Positions 29,159 through 38,060 of a DNA stretch of 64,000 nt are shown here, in pieces (position 1 is the stretch's first letter; each line of letters opens with the position of its first letter). A program made the position numbers and the translations under genes. Source of the stretch: Burkholderia stabilis (GTDB lineage Bacteria > Pseudomonadota > Gammaproteobacteria > Burkholderiales > Burkholderiaceae). The stretch covers positions 3,410,001-3,474,000 of the forward strand of contig NZ_CP016442.1 in NCBI RefSeq assembly GCF_001742165.1, read 5' to 3'. The notes under the pieces are model-generated. The model saw nothing but the letters and a program-made list of their open reading frames with translations, was not told the origin of the DNA and made no database searches.

Positions 29159-30040
29159 ATGATGGCCCCGAAGGACTTGCTGCTCGCGTTGGTCGTGATC
29201 CTGGCGTGGGGCGTGAACTTCGTCGTGATCAAGGTCGGCCTGCACGGCATGCCGCCGATGCTGCTCGGCGCGCTGCGCTTCACGCTCGCGGCGGTGCCCG
29301 CCGTGTTCTTCGTGCGTCGCCCGCAGATTTCGTGGCGCCTGCTGGTGCTGTACGGCGCGACCATCCAGCTCGGCCAGTTCGTGTTCCTGTTCACCGGTAT
29401 GTACGTCGGCATGCCGGCCGGTCTCGCGTCGCTCGTGCTGCAGTCGCAGGCGTTCTTCACGCTGGTGTTCGCGATGCTGTTCCTCGGCGAGCGGCTGCGC
29501 GTGCAGAACCTGATCGGGCTCGCGATCGCCGCGGGCGGGCTCGTCGTGATCGCCGCGCAAGGCGGCCGCGCGATGACGCTCGCGGGCTTCCTGCTGACGA
29601 TCTGCTCGGCCGCGATGTGGGCGTTCGGCAACATCGTCACGAAGAAGGTCGGCCGTGCGAACCTCGTGTCGCTCGTCGTGTGGGCGAGCCTCGTGCCGCC
29701 CGTGCCGTTCTTCCTGCTGTCGCTGTGGTTCGAAGGGCCGCAGCGGATCGCGACCGCGCTCTCCGGGCTCAACGGCGCATCGATCTTCGCGGTCGTCTAT
29801 CTCGCGTTCGTCGCGACGCTGCTCGGCTACGGGTTGTGGAGCCGCCTGCTGTCGCGCTATCCGGCCGCGCAGGTCGCGCAGTTCTCGCTGTTGGTGCCGA
29901 TCGTCGGGCTCGCGTCGTCGGCGCTGCTGCTCGACGAACACCTGACGCGCACGCAACTGATCGGCACGGCGCTCGTGATGGGCGGGCTCGCGGTGAACGT
30001 GTTCGGCGGGAAACTGATGCGCCGCTTCGCGGCGTCGTGA
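29159..30040 (+). CDS. eamA: EamA-type metabolite exporter (DMT superfamily)
   Basis: A 293-residue, ten-helix drug/metabolite transporter with two EamA repeats; the N-terminal LLLALVVILAWGVNFVVIKVGL and AFFTLVFAMLFLGERLRVQNLIG are typical of E. coli EamA, an exporter of cysteine-pathway metabolites. The second repeat starts near residue 143. ATG at 29159 is followed by another Met; the SD gaggag is at 29147. The substrate is not determined by sequence. Confidence 0.9.
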   Translation: MMAPKDLLLALVVILAWGVNFVVIKVGLHGMPPMLLGALRFTLAAVPAVFFVRRPQISWRLLVLYGATIQLGQFVFLFTGMYVGMPAGLASLVLQSQAFFTLVFAMLFLGERLRVQNLIGLAIAAGGLVVIAAQGGRAMTLAGFLLTICSAAMWAFGNIVTKKVGRANLVSLVVWASLVPPVPFFLLSLWFEGPQRIATALSGLNGASIFAVVYLAFVATLLGYGLWSRLLSRYPAAQVAQFSLLVPIVGLASSALLLDEHLTRTQLIGTALVMGGLAVNVFGGKLMRRFAAS

Positions 30041-30043
30041 CGC

Positions 30044-30066
30044 GCCGGCACGCGCTGCGTGCCGGC
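30044..30066. terminator. Perfect 10-bp hairpin between convergent eamA and amiC
   Basis: gccggcacgc-gct-gcgtgccggc is a perfect 10-bp inverted repeat with a 3-nt loop, located 3 bp after the eamA stop and 19 bp before the amiC stop. No T-tract follows. It is well placed to separate the two convergent transcripts. Confidence 0.5.
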
Positions 30067-30085
30067 GGCGGGGGAGAAGCGGCCG

Positions 30086-31612
30086 TCAGGCCATCCGGTT
30101 CTTCGCGAGCGGCGGGTTCGCGGCGAAATAACGCTTGATGCCGCGGAAGATCGCGTCGGCCATCTCGTCGCGATAGCTGTCGTCGTTGAGCCGGCGCTCT
30201 TCGTCCGGGTTGCTGATGAACGCGGTCTCGACGAGGATCGACGGAATGTCGGGCGCCTTCAGCACCGCGAACCCGGCCTGCTCGACCGAGCCCTTGTGCA
30301 GTTTGTTGATGCCGCCGACTTCCTTCAGCACGTAGTTGCCGTAGCGCAGCGAATCGCGGATCTGCGCGGTCGTCGACATGTCGAACAGCGCGCGGTTCAC
30401 GGCCGCATCCGCCGTCTTGATGTTGATGCCGCCGATCAGGTCGGACGAGTTTTCCTTGTTCGCCATCCAGCGCGCCGCGGCGCTCGTCGCGCCGTGGTCG
30501 GACAGCGCGAACACCGACGAGCCGCGCGCGGACGGCGTCGTGAACGCATCCGCGTGGATCGACACGAACAGATCGGCGCCCACGCGGCGCGCCTTCTGCA
30601 CGCGCACGTTCAGCGGCACGAAGAAGTCGGCGTCGCGCGTCATCATCGCGCGCATGTTCGGCGCGCCGTCGATCTTCGCGCGCAGCTTCTTCGCGATGTC
30701 GAGCGCGATGTGCTTCTCGTACGTGCCGCCGCCGCCGATCGCGCCTGGATCCTCGCCGCCGTGGCCCGGATCGATCGCGACCGTCAGCAGGCGCACGGTG
30801 CCGCCCTTGCCGGATTTCGGCGCGGTGAACTTGTAGGTGTCGCCGTCGTCGTCGCTGTCGTCGCGGCGCGCGATGACGGGCGGCGGCTTGACGGCCGGCT
30901 TCGCGGGCGTCGACGGCGTGGCCGCGGCGGGCGGCGTATGCGGCGTGGCCGGCGTGTTCTGCGCGAAACGCTGGAAGAACGCATCGCTGTTGTCGCCCGA
31001 GCCGGGCGGCGGCGTGCCCGGGCCGGCCAGCGTGGACGGCGGCTGCATCTGCTGCGCGCGCGCGGTGTCGTTGAGCGCCTGTTCCTTGCGTTCCGTCTGT
31101 GCGATCAGGTCGGACAGCGGATCGGGCGCGACGGCCGGGTACAGGTCGAACACGAGCCGGTACTTGTAGGTGCCGACCGGCGGCAGCGTGAACACCTGCG
31201 GCTTCACCGAGCCTTTCAGGTCGAACACCATCCGCACGACGTGCGGCTGGTACTGGCCGACGCGCACCGACTGGATCTGCGGATCGTTCGGCGCGATCTT
31301 CGACACGAGGTCGCGCAGCGCCTGGTCGAGATCGAGGCCGCTCAGATCGACGACGAGACGGTCGGGACCCTGCAGCAGCTGTTGGCTATTCTGCAGCGGC
31401 TGGTCGGATTCGATCGTGACGCGCGTGTAATCGCGCGCGGGCCACACGCGCACGCCGAGCACCGACGATGCGTGCGCGAGCCGCGGGGCGACGAGACCGA
31501 GCACCAGCGTCGACGCGCCGGCGCGCAGGATCTGGCGGCGGCGCCAGTTGTGCGTCGCGGTGGCCGCCGATTCGATCGAGCGGAACGGTTTGATCAACAT
31601 CTTTCGAGACAT
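30086..31612 (-). CDS. amiC: N-acetylmuramoyl-L-alanine amidase with AMIN domain
   Basis: A 508-residue periplasmic Zn amidase that cleaves septal peptidoglycan during daughter-cell separation. Residues 24-48 form a Tat-type signal (RRRQIL, hydrophobic stretch, RLAHA). An AMIN domain (about 50-160), a Pro/Ala-rich linker (about 185-250) and an Amidase_3 catalytic domain follow. Zn/catalytic residues are in AIDPGHGGEDPGA, YEKHIALDIAK, FVSIHADAF and ILVETAFISNPDEE. The start is either ATG 31612 (MSRKMLIK) or ATG 31600; both overlap or abut the end of tsaE. Confidence 0.95.
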   Translation of the reverse strand: MSRKMLIKPFRSIESAATATHNWRRRQILRAGASTLVLGLVAPRLAHASSVLGVRVWPARDYTRVTIESDQPLQNSQQLLQGPDRLVVDLSGLDLDQALRDLVSKIAPNDPQIQSVRVGQYQPHVVRMVFDLKGSVKPQVFTLPPVGTYKYRLVFDLYPAVAPDPLSDLIAQTERKEQALNDTARAQQMQPPSTLAGPGTPPPGSGDNSDAFFQRFAQNTPATPHTPPAAATPSTPAKPAVKPPPVIARRDDSDDDGDTYKFTAPKSGKGGTVRLLTVAIDPGHGGEDPGAIGGGGTYEKHIALDIAKKLRAKIDGAPNMRAMMTRDADFFVPLNVRVQKARRVGADLFVSIHADAFTTPSARGSSVFALSDHGATSAAARWMANKENSSDLIGGINIKTADAAVNRALFDMSTTAQIRDSLRYGNYVLKEVGGINKLHKGSVEQAGFAVLKAPDIPSILVETAFISNPDEERRLNDDSYRDEMADAIFRGIKRYFAANPPLAKNRMA

Positions 31613-32145
31613 GCCTTTCCTGAAGCGCTGTACGCCCGGACGGTGAGGGCGCGGCCGTCGCCATCCACGTCGAGCGAGAAAACCAGATCGGGCACGCCGA
31701 GCAGGGCGCCCGCCTGTTGCGGCCATTCGACGAGGCAGATCGCGCTGGAATTGAAATATTCGCGAAAGCCTGCATCGGACCATTCGGCCGGATCGTTGAA
31801 TCGATACAGATCGAAGTGATAGACCTCGAGTTCCCCATCGTCGCGTTCGAGCGCGTACGGCTCGACCAGCGTGTAGGTCGGGCTGCGCACGCGCCCCGGG
31901 TGGCCGAGGCCGCGCAGGATCGCGCGCACGAGGGACGTCTTGCCCGCGCCGAGATCGCCGACCAGCTGGATCTGCAGCCCGTCGAACGCGTGCGCGCGGA
32001 CGAGATCGACGCGCGCCGCATCGAGCGCGTGTGCGAAGCGGGTGCCGAAGGCCTCGGTCGCCGCTTCGTCGGCGAGTGCGATCACGCGCTCCGCGAGCGG
32101 GGCAGGCAGCGTGGCGGCATGAGGCGTATGGGACGTGGCTGGCAT
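31594..32145 (-). CDS. tsaE: tRNA t6A biosynthesis ATPase TsaE
   Basis: A 183-residue P-loop ATPase that supports TsaB-TsaD in making threonylcarbamoyladenosine at tRNA A37. Walker A is GDLGAGKTSLVRAIL (about residue 63), then SPTYTLVEPY, HFDLYRFNDPAEW and ICLVEWPQQAG. It overlaps the 5' end of amiC, a frequent tsaE-amiC arrangement. Its ATG (32145) is only 17 bp from the divergent queG ATG. Confidence 0.95.
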   Translation of the reverse strand: MPATSHTPHAATLPAPLAERVIALADEAATEAFGTRFAHALDAARVDLVRAHAFDGLQIQLVGDLGAGKTSLVRAILRGLGHPGRVRSPTYTLVEPYALERDDGELEVYHFDLYRFNDPAEWSDAGFREYFNSSAICLVEWPQQAGALLGVPDLVFSLDVDGDGRALTVRAYSASGKACLERC

Positions 32146-32162
32146 TCTCGTAAAATAGTGCG
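32146..32162. promoter_or_regulatory. 17-bp divergent tsaE/queG gap with a two-way -10 element
   Basis: The gap reads tctcgtaaaatagtgcg. On plus it has TAAAAT (32151-32156), 6 bp before queG ATG; on minus, TATTTT ends about 10 bp before tsaE ATG. Both promoters must use -35 sequences inside the opposite gene, and at least the queG transcript would have almost no leader. Confidence 0.55.
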
Positions 32163-33398
32163 ATGAACCGATTACCGGAACTCGCCGCATCCGACAGGCC
32201 TTCGACTCATGCCGAAGGCGCGGCGCCGTGCGCGCTCGATGATGCGGCCTTGACTGCGCTCGCCGCTCGCATCAGGGCGTGGGGGCGCGAATTGGGTTTC
32301 GGGGCGATCGGCATCAGCGACACCGATCTCTCGGATGCCGAAGCAGGCCTCGCCGCCTGGCTGGAAGCCGGTTACCACGGCGAAATGGATTATATGGCGA
32401 AACATGGGATGAAACGCGCGCGGCCGGCCGAACTTGTGGCCGGTACGCGACGCGTGATTTCCGTGCGGCTCGCCTATCTGCCGGCCGAAACGCTTGCCCC
32501 CAGCGCGCCCGACGGCGAGCCGGGCGCGCTCGCGCTGCACGACTGGCGTGCGCGCGAACGGGCGCGGCTCGACGATCCGCAGGCCGCCGTCGTGTCGATC
32601 TATGCGCGTGGCCGCGACTATCACAAGGTGCTGCGCAACCGGCTGCAGACGCTCGCGGAGCGCATCGAGCTCGAGATCGGCGCGTTCGGCTACCGCGTGT
32701 TCACCGATTCGGCGCCCGTGCTCGAGGTCGAGCTCGCGCAGAAGGCCGGTGTCGGCTGGCGCGGCAAGCACACGCTGCTGCTGCAACGCGATGCCGGCTC
32801 GTTGTTCTTCCTCGGCGAGATCTACGTCGACATTCCGTTGCCGACCGACGCGCACACGTCGCCCGATACCGCGCCCGAGACGCCCGGCGCACACTGCGGC
32901 AGCTGCACGCGCTGCATCGACGCGTGCCCGACCGGCGCGATCGTCGAGCCGTACCGCGTCGATGCGCGCCGCTGCATCTCGTACCTGACGATCGAACTGA
33001 AAGGCAGCATCCCCGAGCCGCTGCGGCCGATGATCGGCAATCGCGTGTACGGTTGCGACGACTGCCAGCTCGTGTGCCCGTGGAACAAGTTCGCGCAGGC
33101 CGCGCCCGTCGCCGATTTCGACGTGCGGCACGGCCTCGACCGCGCGACGCTCGTCGAGCTGTTCGCGTGGGACGCCGACGCGTTCGATACGCGGATGCAG
33201 GGCAGCGCGATCCGGCGCATCGGCTACGAAAGCTGGCTGCGTAATCTCGCGGTCGGGCTCGGCAATGCGCTGCGCGCGAGCACGGAGCGGCTGTCGCCGC
33301 AGGCGCGCGAGGCGATCGTCGCCGCGTTGCGCGCGCGGGCCGACGATCCGTCGCCGGTCGTGCGCGAGCATGTCGAATGGGCGCTGCGCGCCGCGTGA
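32163..33398 (+). CDS. queG: Epoxyqueuosine reductase
   Basis: A 411-residue iron-sulfur and cobalamin enzyme that reduces epoxyqueuosine to queuosine in tRNA. It shows GFGAIGISDTDLSDAE, YHGEMDYMAKHG, two 4Fe-4S motifs (CGSCTRCIDACPTGA and CDDCQLVCPWNKFAQ) and a C-terminal HEAT-like segment. The N-terminal 25 residues vary in the family. Divergent from tsaE by 17 bp; no SD is visible before ATG 32163, consistent with a leaderless start. Confidence 0.95.
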   Translation: MNRLPELAASDRPSTHAEGAAPCALDDAALTALAARIRAWGRELGFGAIGISDTDLSDAEAGLAAWLEAGYHGEMDYMAKHGMKRARPAELVAGTRRVISVRLAYLPAETLAPSAPDGEPGALALHDWRARERARLDDPQAAVVSIYARGRDYHKVLRNRLQTLAERIELEIGAFGYRVFTDSAPVLEVELAQKAGVGWRGKHTLLLQRDAGSLFFLGEIYVDIPLPTDAHTSPDTAPETPGAHCGSCTRCIDACPTGAIVEPYRVDARRCISYLTIELKGSIPEPLRPMIGNRVYGCDDCQLVCPWNKFAQAAPVADFDVRHGLDRATLVELFAWDADAFDTRMQGSAIRRIGYESWLRNLAVGLGNALRASTERLSPQAREAIVAALRARADDPSPVVREHVEWALRAA

Positions 33399-33462
33399 AG
33401 GCGGCGTAAAGTGTCGTCGGCGCGCGGCGGTACCGCTCGCTTTCATCGGTCAGGAGAGGGCC

Positions 33463-33930
33463 ATGTTCAATGCAGTCATCGACGCGCCGTTCGGCAAGGT
33501 CGGCATCCGCACGGACGCCGCCGTGGTGCGCGAGATCGTCTATCTGCCCGAGTCGGTGAAGTCGGTCGATCCGGATTCGCCGCTCGCGAAGCGCGCAGTC
33601 AAGCAGATCGAACGTTATTTCGAGCGTGCGTCGGCGCGCTTCGACCTGCCGCTCGCCGAAGTCGGCAGCGCATTCCAGCACCGCGTGTGGGACGTGATCA
33701 GCGATATCCCGCCGGGCACCGTGCTGACCTACGGGCAGGTCGCGAAGCGGATCGGCAGCGCGCCGCGCGCGGTCGGCCAGGCGTGTGGCGCGAACTACTT
33801 CCCGCTCGTGATTCCGTGCCATCGCGTCGTCGCGGCGGGCGGCCTCGGCGGCTTCGCGAACCACGACGACAACGGGTATTACCAGAAAGTGAAGCGCTGG
33901 CTGCTGGCGCACGAGGGCGTGCCGTACTGA
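33463..33930 (+). CDS. ogt: Methylated-DNA-protein-cysteine methyltransferase
   Basis: A 155-residue O6-alkylguanine alkyltransferase that moves alkyl groups from DNA to its own Cys. The active-site motif is VIPCHRVVAAGGLGGF (Cys near residue 119) preceded by FQHRVWDVISDIPPGTVLTYGQVAKRIG. ATG at 33463 follows aggagaggg. Its stop overlaps the xerD start (TGATG), so the two are translationally coupled. Confidence 0.96.
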   Translation: MFNAVIDAPFGKVGIRTDAAVVREIVYLPESVKSVDPDSPLAKRAVKQIERYFERASARFDLPLAEVGSAFQHRVWDVISDIPPGTVLTYGQVAKRIGSAPRAVGQACGANYFPLVIPCHRVVAAGGLGGFANHDDNGYYQKVKRWLLAHEGVPY

Positions 33931-34877
33931 TGAGCGAACCGCTGATTTCCCCTGAAACCGACGACGCAGCCGCGGCATCGCCCGCGCTGCTCGCGAGCCG
34001 CGCATCGATCGACGTGTTCTGCGATGCGCTGTGGCTCGAACACGGGCTCGCGCGCAACACGCTCGACGCCTACCGGCGCGATCTGGTGCTGTTTTCCCAA
34101 TGGCTGGCCGCGACGCACGACGCGCCGCTCGATTCCGCCGACGAAGCGCTGGTGACGGGCTATATCGCCGCGCGCAGCGACGGCAAGGCGACGTCGTCGA
34201 ACCGGCGGCTGTCGGTGTTCCGTCGCTATTACGGCTGGGCCGTGCGCGAGCATCGCGCGAGCGCCGACCCGACGCTGCGGATCACGTCCGCGAAACAGGC
34301 GGCGCGGTTCCCGTCGACGCTGTCGGAGGCGCAGGTCGAGGCGCTGCTCGGCGCGCCCGACATCGCGACGCCGCTCGGCTTGCGCGATCGCACGATGCTC
34401 GAGCTGATGTATGCGAGCGGGTTGCGCGTGAGCGAGCTCGTGACGCTGAAGACCGTCGAGGTCGGGCTCAACGAGGGCGTCGTGCGCGTGATGGGCAAAG
34501 GCTCGAAGGAGCGGCTCGTGCCGTTCGGCGAAGTCGCGCACGACTGGATCGAGCGCTATCTGCGCGACGCGCGGCCGGCGCTGCTCGGCGCGCGCGCGGC
34601 CGACGCGCTGTTCGTGACCGCGCGCGGCGACGGGATGACGCGCCAGCAGTTCTGGAACATCATCAAGCGCCACGCGCAGCAGGCCGACGTGCGCGCGCAC
34701 CTGTCGCCGCACACGCTGCGGCACGCGTTCGCGACACACCTGCTGAATCACGGCGCGGACTTGCGCGTCGTGCAGATGCTGCTCGGCCACAGTGACATCT
34801 CGACCACGCAGATCTACACGCACGTCGCGCGCGAGCGGCTGAAGACGCTGCACGCGCAACACCACCCGCGCGGCTAG
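33930..34877 (+). CDS. xerD: Site-specific tyrosine recombinase XerD
   Basis: A 315-residue tyrosine recombinase that with XerC resolves chromosome dimers at dif. The SAM-like N-terminal domain covers about residues 20-105. Catalytic residues are visible: Arg in YASGLRVSELV, Lys in MGKGSKERLVP, HTLRHAFATHLL, the His of LGHSDISTTQIY and nucleophilic Tyr in IYTHVARERL. The ATG overlaps the ogt stop codon. No att or integron features are adjacent, so this is the housekeeping recombinase. Confidence 0.96.
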   Translation: MSEPLISPETDDAAAASPALLASRASIDVFCDALWLEHGLARNTLDAYRRDLVLFSQWLAATHDAPLDSADEALVTGYIAARSDGKATSSNRRLSVFRRYYGWAVREHRASADPTLRITSAKQAARFPSTLSEAQVEALLGAPDIATPLGLRDRTMLELMYASGLRVSELVTLKTVEVGLNEGVVRVMGKGSKERLVPFGEVAHDWIERYLRDARPALLGARAADALFVTARGDGMTRQQFWNIIKRHAQQADVRAHLSPHTLRHAFATHLLNHGADLRVVQMLLGHSDISTTQIYTHVARERLKTLHAQHHPRG

Positions 34878-34944
34878 CGCGGGGCGGTGCTGCCCCGGCG
34901 CGCGCATCGGCTGATGCGCGTGCGGCTTCCGGCGGTGACGGGTG

Positions 34945-36507
34945 TCAGGCCAGCTCGCGCAGCTTGTGCTTCAGCACCTTGCCCGTCGATGCGGCCGGCA
35001 GTGCATCGAGCACGCGGATGCGCGCAGGACGTTTGTAAGGCGCGAGCCGTTCCGCGCACCAGGCGTTCAACGCGGTTTCGTCTGCCGCCGCGCCGGGCAC
35101 CAGCTCGACGAACGCGAGCACTTCCTCGTTGCCTTCGACCGCGCGGCCGATGACGGCCGCCTGCACGACGTCCGGATGTGCGTTCAGCACCTGCTCGACT
35201 TCGACCGGATACACGTTGAAGCCCGACCGGATGATCAGTTCCTTGCTGCGGCCCGCGATCGTCACTGCGCCGTCCGCTTCCTGCCGCGCGAGATCGCCGG
35301 TGCTCAGCCAGCCGTCCGGCGACACGGCCGCGCGCGTCGCTTCCGCGTTGCGGTAGTAACCGAGCATCACGTTCGGTCCGCGCACGCGGATTTCGCCGAC
35401 TTCGCCTTGAGACACGTCGGTGCCGTCCGGCGCGACGATTCGCACGTCGACGCCCGGAATAGGCACGCCGACCGAGCTGTCGGCGCGCGGCGCGTCGAGC
35501 GGTGTCTGCGTGATTGTCGGGCTGCTTTCGGTCATCCCGTAGCCGTTGTGCAGCGGCACGCCGTACGTGTGCTCGACGCGCGCCTTCAGGTTCGCGTCGA
35601 GCGGCGAGCCGCCCGAGTACGCGAAGCGCAGGCGCGGCGCGCGCCACGCGTGGCCGTGCGTGTGCAGGTGTTCGAGCAGCTTCGCGTGCATCGCGGGCAC
35701 GCCCTGGAAGATCGTGACGCCTTCGTCGGCGAGCGCGACGCGCACGGCTTCCGGCGCAAAGCGCGGTGCGAGCCGCAGCGTCGCCCCCGCGTACAGGCTG
35801 CCGAGGCACACCGACGCGAGCCCGTACACGTGCGACACCGGCAATACCGTGTAGACGACGTCGTCGGGCGACACGCGGCGCAGCGTGCTGGACGTCGCCG
35901 CGATGAACAGCAGGTTGCGGTGCGACAGCATCACGCCTTTCGGCGCGCCCGTGGTGCCGGTCGTGTAGATCAGCGCCGCGCATTGCGCGGCGCCGTCGGC
36001 GGCCACCGGTTCGCCCGGCGCGCTCGCGTCGACGCGATACGACCACGCGCCGATGTCGACCGGCAGCGCGCCGGCCGGCGTTGCATCGTATCGGGCGGCA
36101 TGCGCGCGCGCGTCGGGCGACGCGTCCGTCGTGAACGCGATCAGCTTCGGGCGCGCGTGCGCGGCGATCGCGTCGAGTTCGCCGGCCGACAGCCGCGCGT
36201 TCGACACGAGTGCCCACGCCTCGACGCGGGCGGCCGCGAACAGCAGCACGATCTGCGCGACGCAGTTTTCCGCGACGATCATCACGCGGTCGCCGCCTTG
36301 CACGCCGAGGCTGGCAAGCATCGCGGCCGCCGCATCGACGGCCTGGGCCAGGTCGCCGTACGACAGTCGGCGCGCGTCCTCGATCAGTGCCGGGTGCGCG
36401 GGCGACTGCGCGGCCCAGCGCGCGGGGACGTCGGCGATGCGGCCGGGCAGCGCGGCGAGCAGCGCATCGACGTCGAGCGACTCGGAGGAACGGATGGGCG
36501 AGAGCAT
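34945..36507 (-). CDS. Acyl-CoA synthetase (AMP-forming, class I adenylate-forming)
   Basis: A 520-residue enzyme that activates a carboxylic acid through an acyl-AMP. The P-loop motif ALIYTTGTTGAPKGVMLSHRN is near residue 175; NGYGMTESSPTIT and GWLSTGDLARQE (A7/A8 region), RSGFNVYPVEVEQVL and PAASTGKVLKHKL with the catalytic C-terminal Lys follow. ATG at 36507 is preceded by ctggagac. Substrate chain length is unclear; related proteins act on long-chain, 4-coumarate-like or cyclohexanecarboxylate substrates. It converges with xerD. Confidence 0.93.
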   Translation of the reverse strand: MLSPIRSSESLDVDALLAALPGRIADVPARWAAQSPAHPALIEDARRLSYGDLAQAVDAAAAMLASLGVQGGDRVMIVAENCVAQIVLLFAAARVEAWALVSNARLSAGELDAIAAHARPKLIAFTTDASPDARAHAARYDATPAGALPVDIGAWSYRVDASAPGEPVAADGAAQCAALIYTTGTTGAPKGVMLSHRNLLFIAATSSTLRRVSPDDVVYTVLPVSHVYGLASVCLGSLYAGATLRLAPRFAPEAVRVALADEGVTIFQGVPAMHAKLLEHLHTHGHAWRAPRLRFAYSGGSPLDANLKARVEHTYGVPLHNGYGMTESSPTITQTPLDAPRADSSVGVPIPGVDVRIVAPDGTDVSQGEVGEIRVRGPNVMLGYYRNAEATRAAVSPDGWLSTGDLARQEADGAVTIAGRSKELIIRSGFNVYPVEVEQVLNAHPDVVQAAVIGRAVEGNEEVLAFVELVPGAAADETALNAWCAERLAPYKRPARIRVLDALPAASTGKVLKHKLRELA

Positions 36508-36734
36508 GGCGTCTCCAGAAAAGGGGCGGGGGCCGCGTGACGATGTTTGCGAACGATCGTGCCATGACGGCGCGCACGCCACAATCGGCCATTCGGGCAA
36601 TAGCGCTTCGCGATGTCCGCAATGATGATGATCGGAATCGTTGCGGCGCCGCCGCAGGCTGCCCGGCCGAAAACGGGCCGCGAGTATACCGCCGGCGCGG
36701 GCGCGCCATTGCGCGCCTGCCGGTCGTTCACCAT

Positions 36735-36740
36735 TAAAAT
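36735..36740 (+). promoter_or_regulatory. Candidate -10 box of ybaK (TAAAAT)
   Basis: TAAAAT ends 6 bp before the ybaK ATG (36747). If used, transcription would start at or within a few bases of the start codon. There is no SD between the box and the ATG. Confidence 0.5.
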
Positions 36741-36746
36741 GCCGCC

Positions 36747-37238
36747 ATGAGCAAATCCAGACACGTGTCCGAAACTCCCGCGACTCAGCTGTTGCGCCGC
36801 CACGGCGTTGCGTTCGGCGAGCATCCGTACGAATACGTCGAGCATGGCGGCACCGGCGAGTCGGCGCGCCAGCTCGGCGTCGACGAGCACAGCGTCGTGA
36901 AGACGCTCGTGATGGAAGACGAGCATGCGAAGCCGCTGATCGTGCTGATGCACGGCGACCGCACCGTGTCGACGAAGAACCTCGCGCGGCAGATCGGCGC
37001 GAAGCGCGTCGAGCCGTGCAAGCCCGACGTTGCGAACCGCCATTCGGGCTATCTCGTCGGCGGCACGTCGCCGTTCGGCACGCGCAAGACGATGCCCGTC
37101 TACGTCGAGGCGACGATCCTCGAATTACCGACGATCTACCTGAACGGCGGGCGGCGCGGCTACCTCGTCAGCCTCGAGCCGGCGGTGCTCACGTCGCTGC
37201 TCGGCGCGCAGCCCGTGCAGTGCGCGAGCGTCGACTGA
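36747..37238 (+). CDS. ybaK: Cys-tRNA(Pro)/Cys-tRNA(Cys) deacylase YbaK
   Basis: A 163-residue trans-editing protein of the YbaK/EbsC family that hydrolyses misacylated Cys-tRNA(Pro). Conserved segments are PATQLLRRHGVAF, SVVKTLVMED, KNLARQIGAKRVEPCKPDVANRHSGYLVGGTSPFGTRK and the catalytic Lys in VVKTL. ATG at 36747 gives a normal length. Confidence 0.95.
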   Translation: MSKSRHVSETPATQLLRRHGVAFGEHPYEYVEHGGTGESARQLGVDEHSVVKTLVMEDEHAKPLIVLMHGDRTVSTKNLARQIGAKRVEPCKPDVANRHSGYLVGGTSPFGTRKTMPVYVEATILELPTIYLNGGRRGYLVSLEPAVLTSLLGAQPVQCASVD

Positions 37239-37346
37239 GGGTTTCACCTTCGTGGCAGGCCGCACTCGTTCGGTAGAATGGGCGCCGTTTCGGCTTGCCG
37301 CGCATAGCCGTCCCTTTACCGATACGTTGAAAGAAGAGTCCTCCGC

Positions 37347-37985
37347 ATGCAGATCCTGCTCGCCGCCCTCGTTGCCTACCTGATCGGTTCGGTGTCGTTC
37401 GCCGTCGTCGTCAGCGCCGCGATGGGCCTGGCCGACCCCCGCTCGTACGGGTCGAAGAATCCCGGCGCGACCAACGTGCTGCGCAGCGGCAACAAGAAGG
37501 CCGCGATCCTGACGCTCGTCGGCGATGCGTTCAAGGGCTGGATTGCCGTCTGGCTCGCGCGGCGCTTCGGCCTGCCCGATGTCGCGGTCGCGTGGGTCGC
37601 GATCGCCGTGTTCATCGGCCACCTGTATCCGGTGTTCTTCCGCTTCCAGGGTGGCAAGGGCGTGGCGACCGCGGCCGGCGTGCTGCTCGCCGTGCACCCG
37701 GTGCTCGGGCTCGCGACCGCGCTGACCTGGCTGATCGTCGCGTTCTTCTTCCGCTATTCGTCGCTCGCGGCGCTGGTGGCGGCCGTGTTCGCACCGGTGT
37801 TCGACGTGTTCCTGTTCGGCACGGGCCATAACCCGGTCGCGTGGGCCGTGCTCGCGATGAGCGTGCTGCTCGTGTGGCGTCACCGCAGCAACATTTCGAA
37901 GCTGCTCGCGGGGCAGGAAAGCCGGATCGGCGACAAGAAGAAGGCGGCCGCGGACAGCAGCGCGCAGGACGGCGGGAAAGCCTGA
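37347..37985 (+). CDS. plsY: Glycerol-3-phosphate acyltransferase PlsY
   Basis: A 212-residue inner-membrane enzyme that acylates glycerol 3-phosphate from acyl phosphate, the first step of phospholipid synthesis. Three family motifs are visible: [49 protein letters not shown] and an [13 protein letters not shown] helix. The hydrophilic tail after residue 190 ([17 protein letters not shown]) is variable. A TAGAAT box lies at 37274-37279. Confidence 0.96.
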   Translation: MQILLAALVAYLIGSVSFAVVVSAAMGLADPRSYGSKNPGATNVLRSGNKKAAILTLVGDAFKGWIAVWLARRFGLPDVAVAWVAIAVFIGHLYPVFFRFQGGKGVATAAGVLLAVHPVLGLATALTWLIVAFFFRYSSLAALVAAVFAPVFDVFLFGTGHNPVAWAVLAMSVLLVWRHRSNISKLLAGQESRIGDKKKAAADSSAQDGGKA

Positions 37986-38060
37986 CGCGGCGGTGCGCCG
38001 CGTGCCGGGCGCGCCGCGTATGCGGGGCCCGGCGTCATGACGCGATGGATCGGTGGCCGA

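Noticed and set aside
33930..34877. Integrase of a mobile element
   Set aside because: Sequence features and ogt coupling fit the housekeeping recombinase XerD; no att repeats, tRNA or cargo genes are adjacent.
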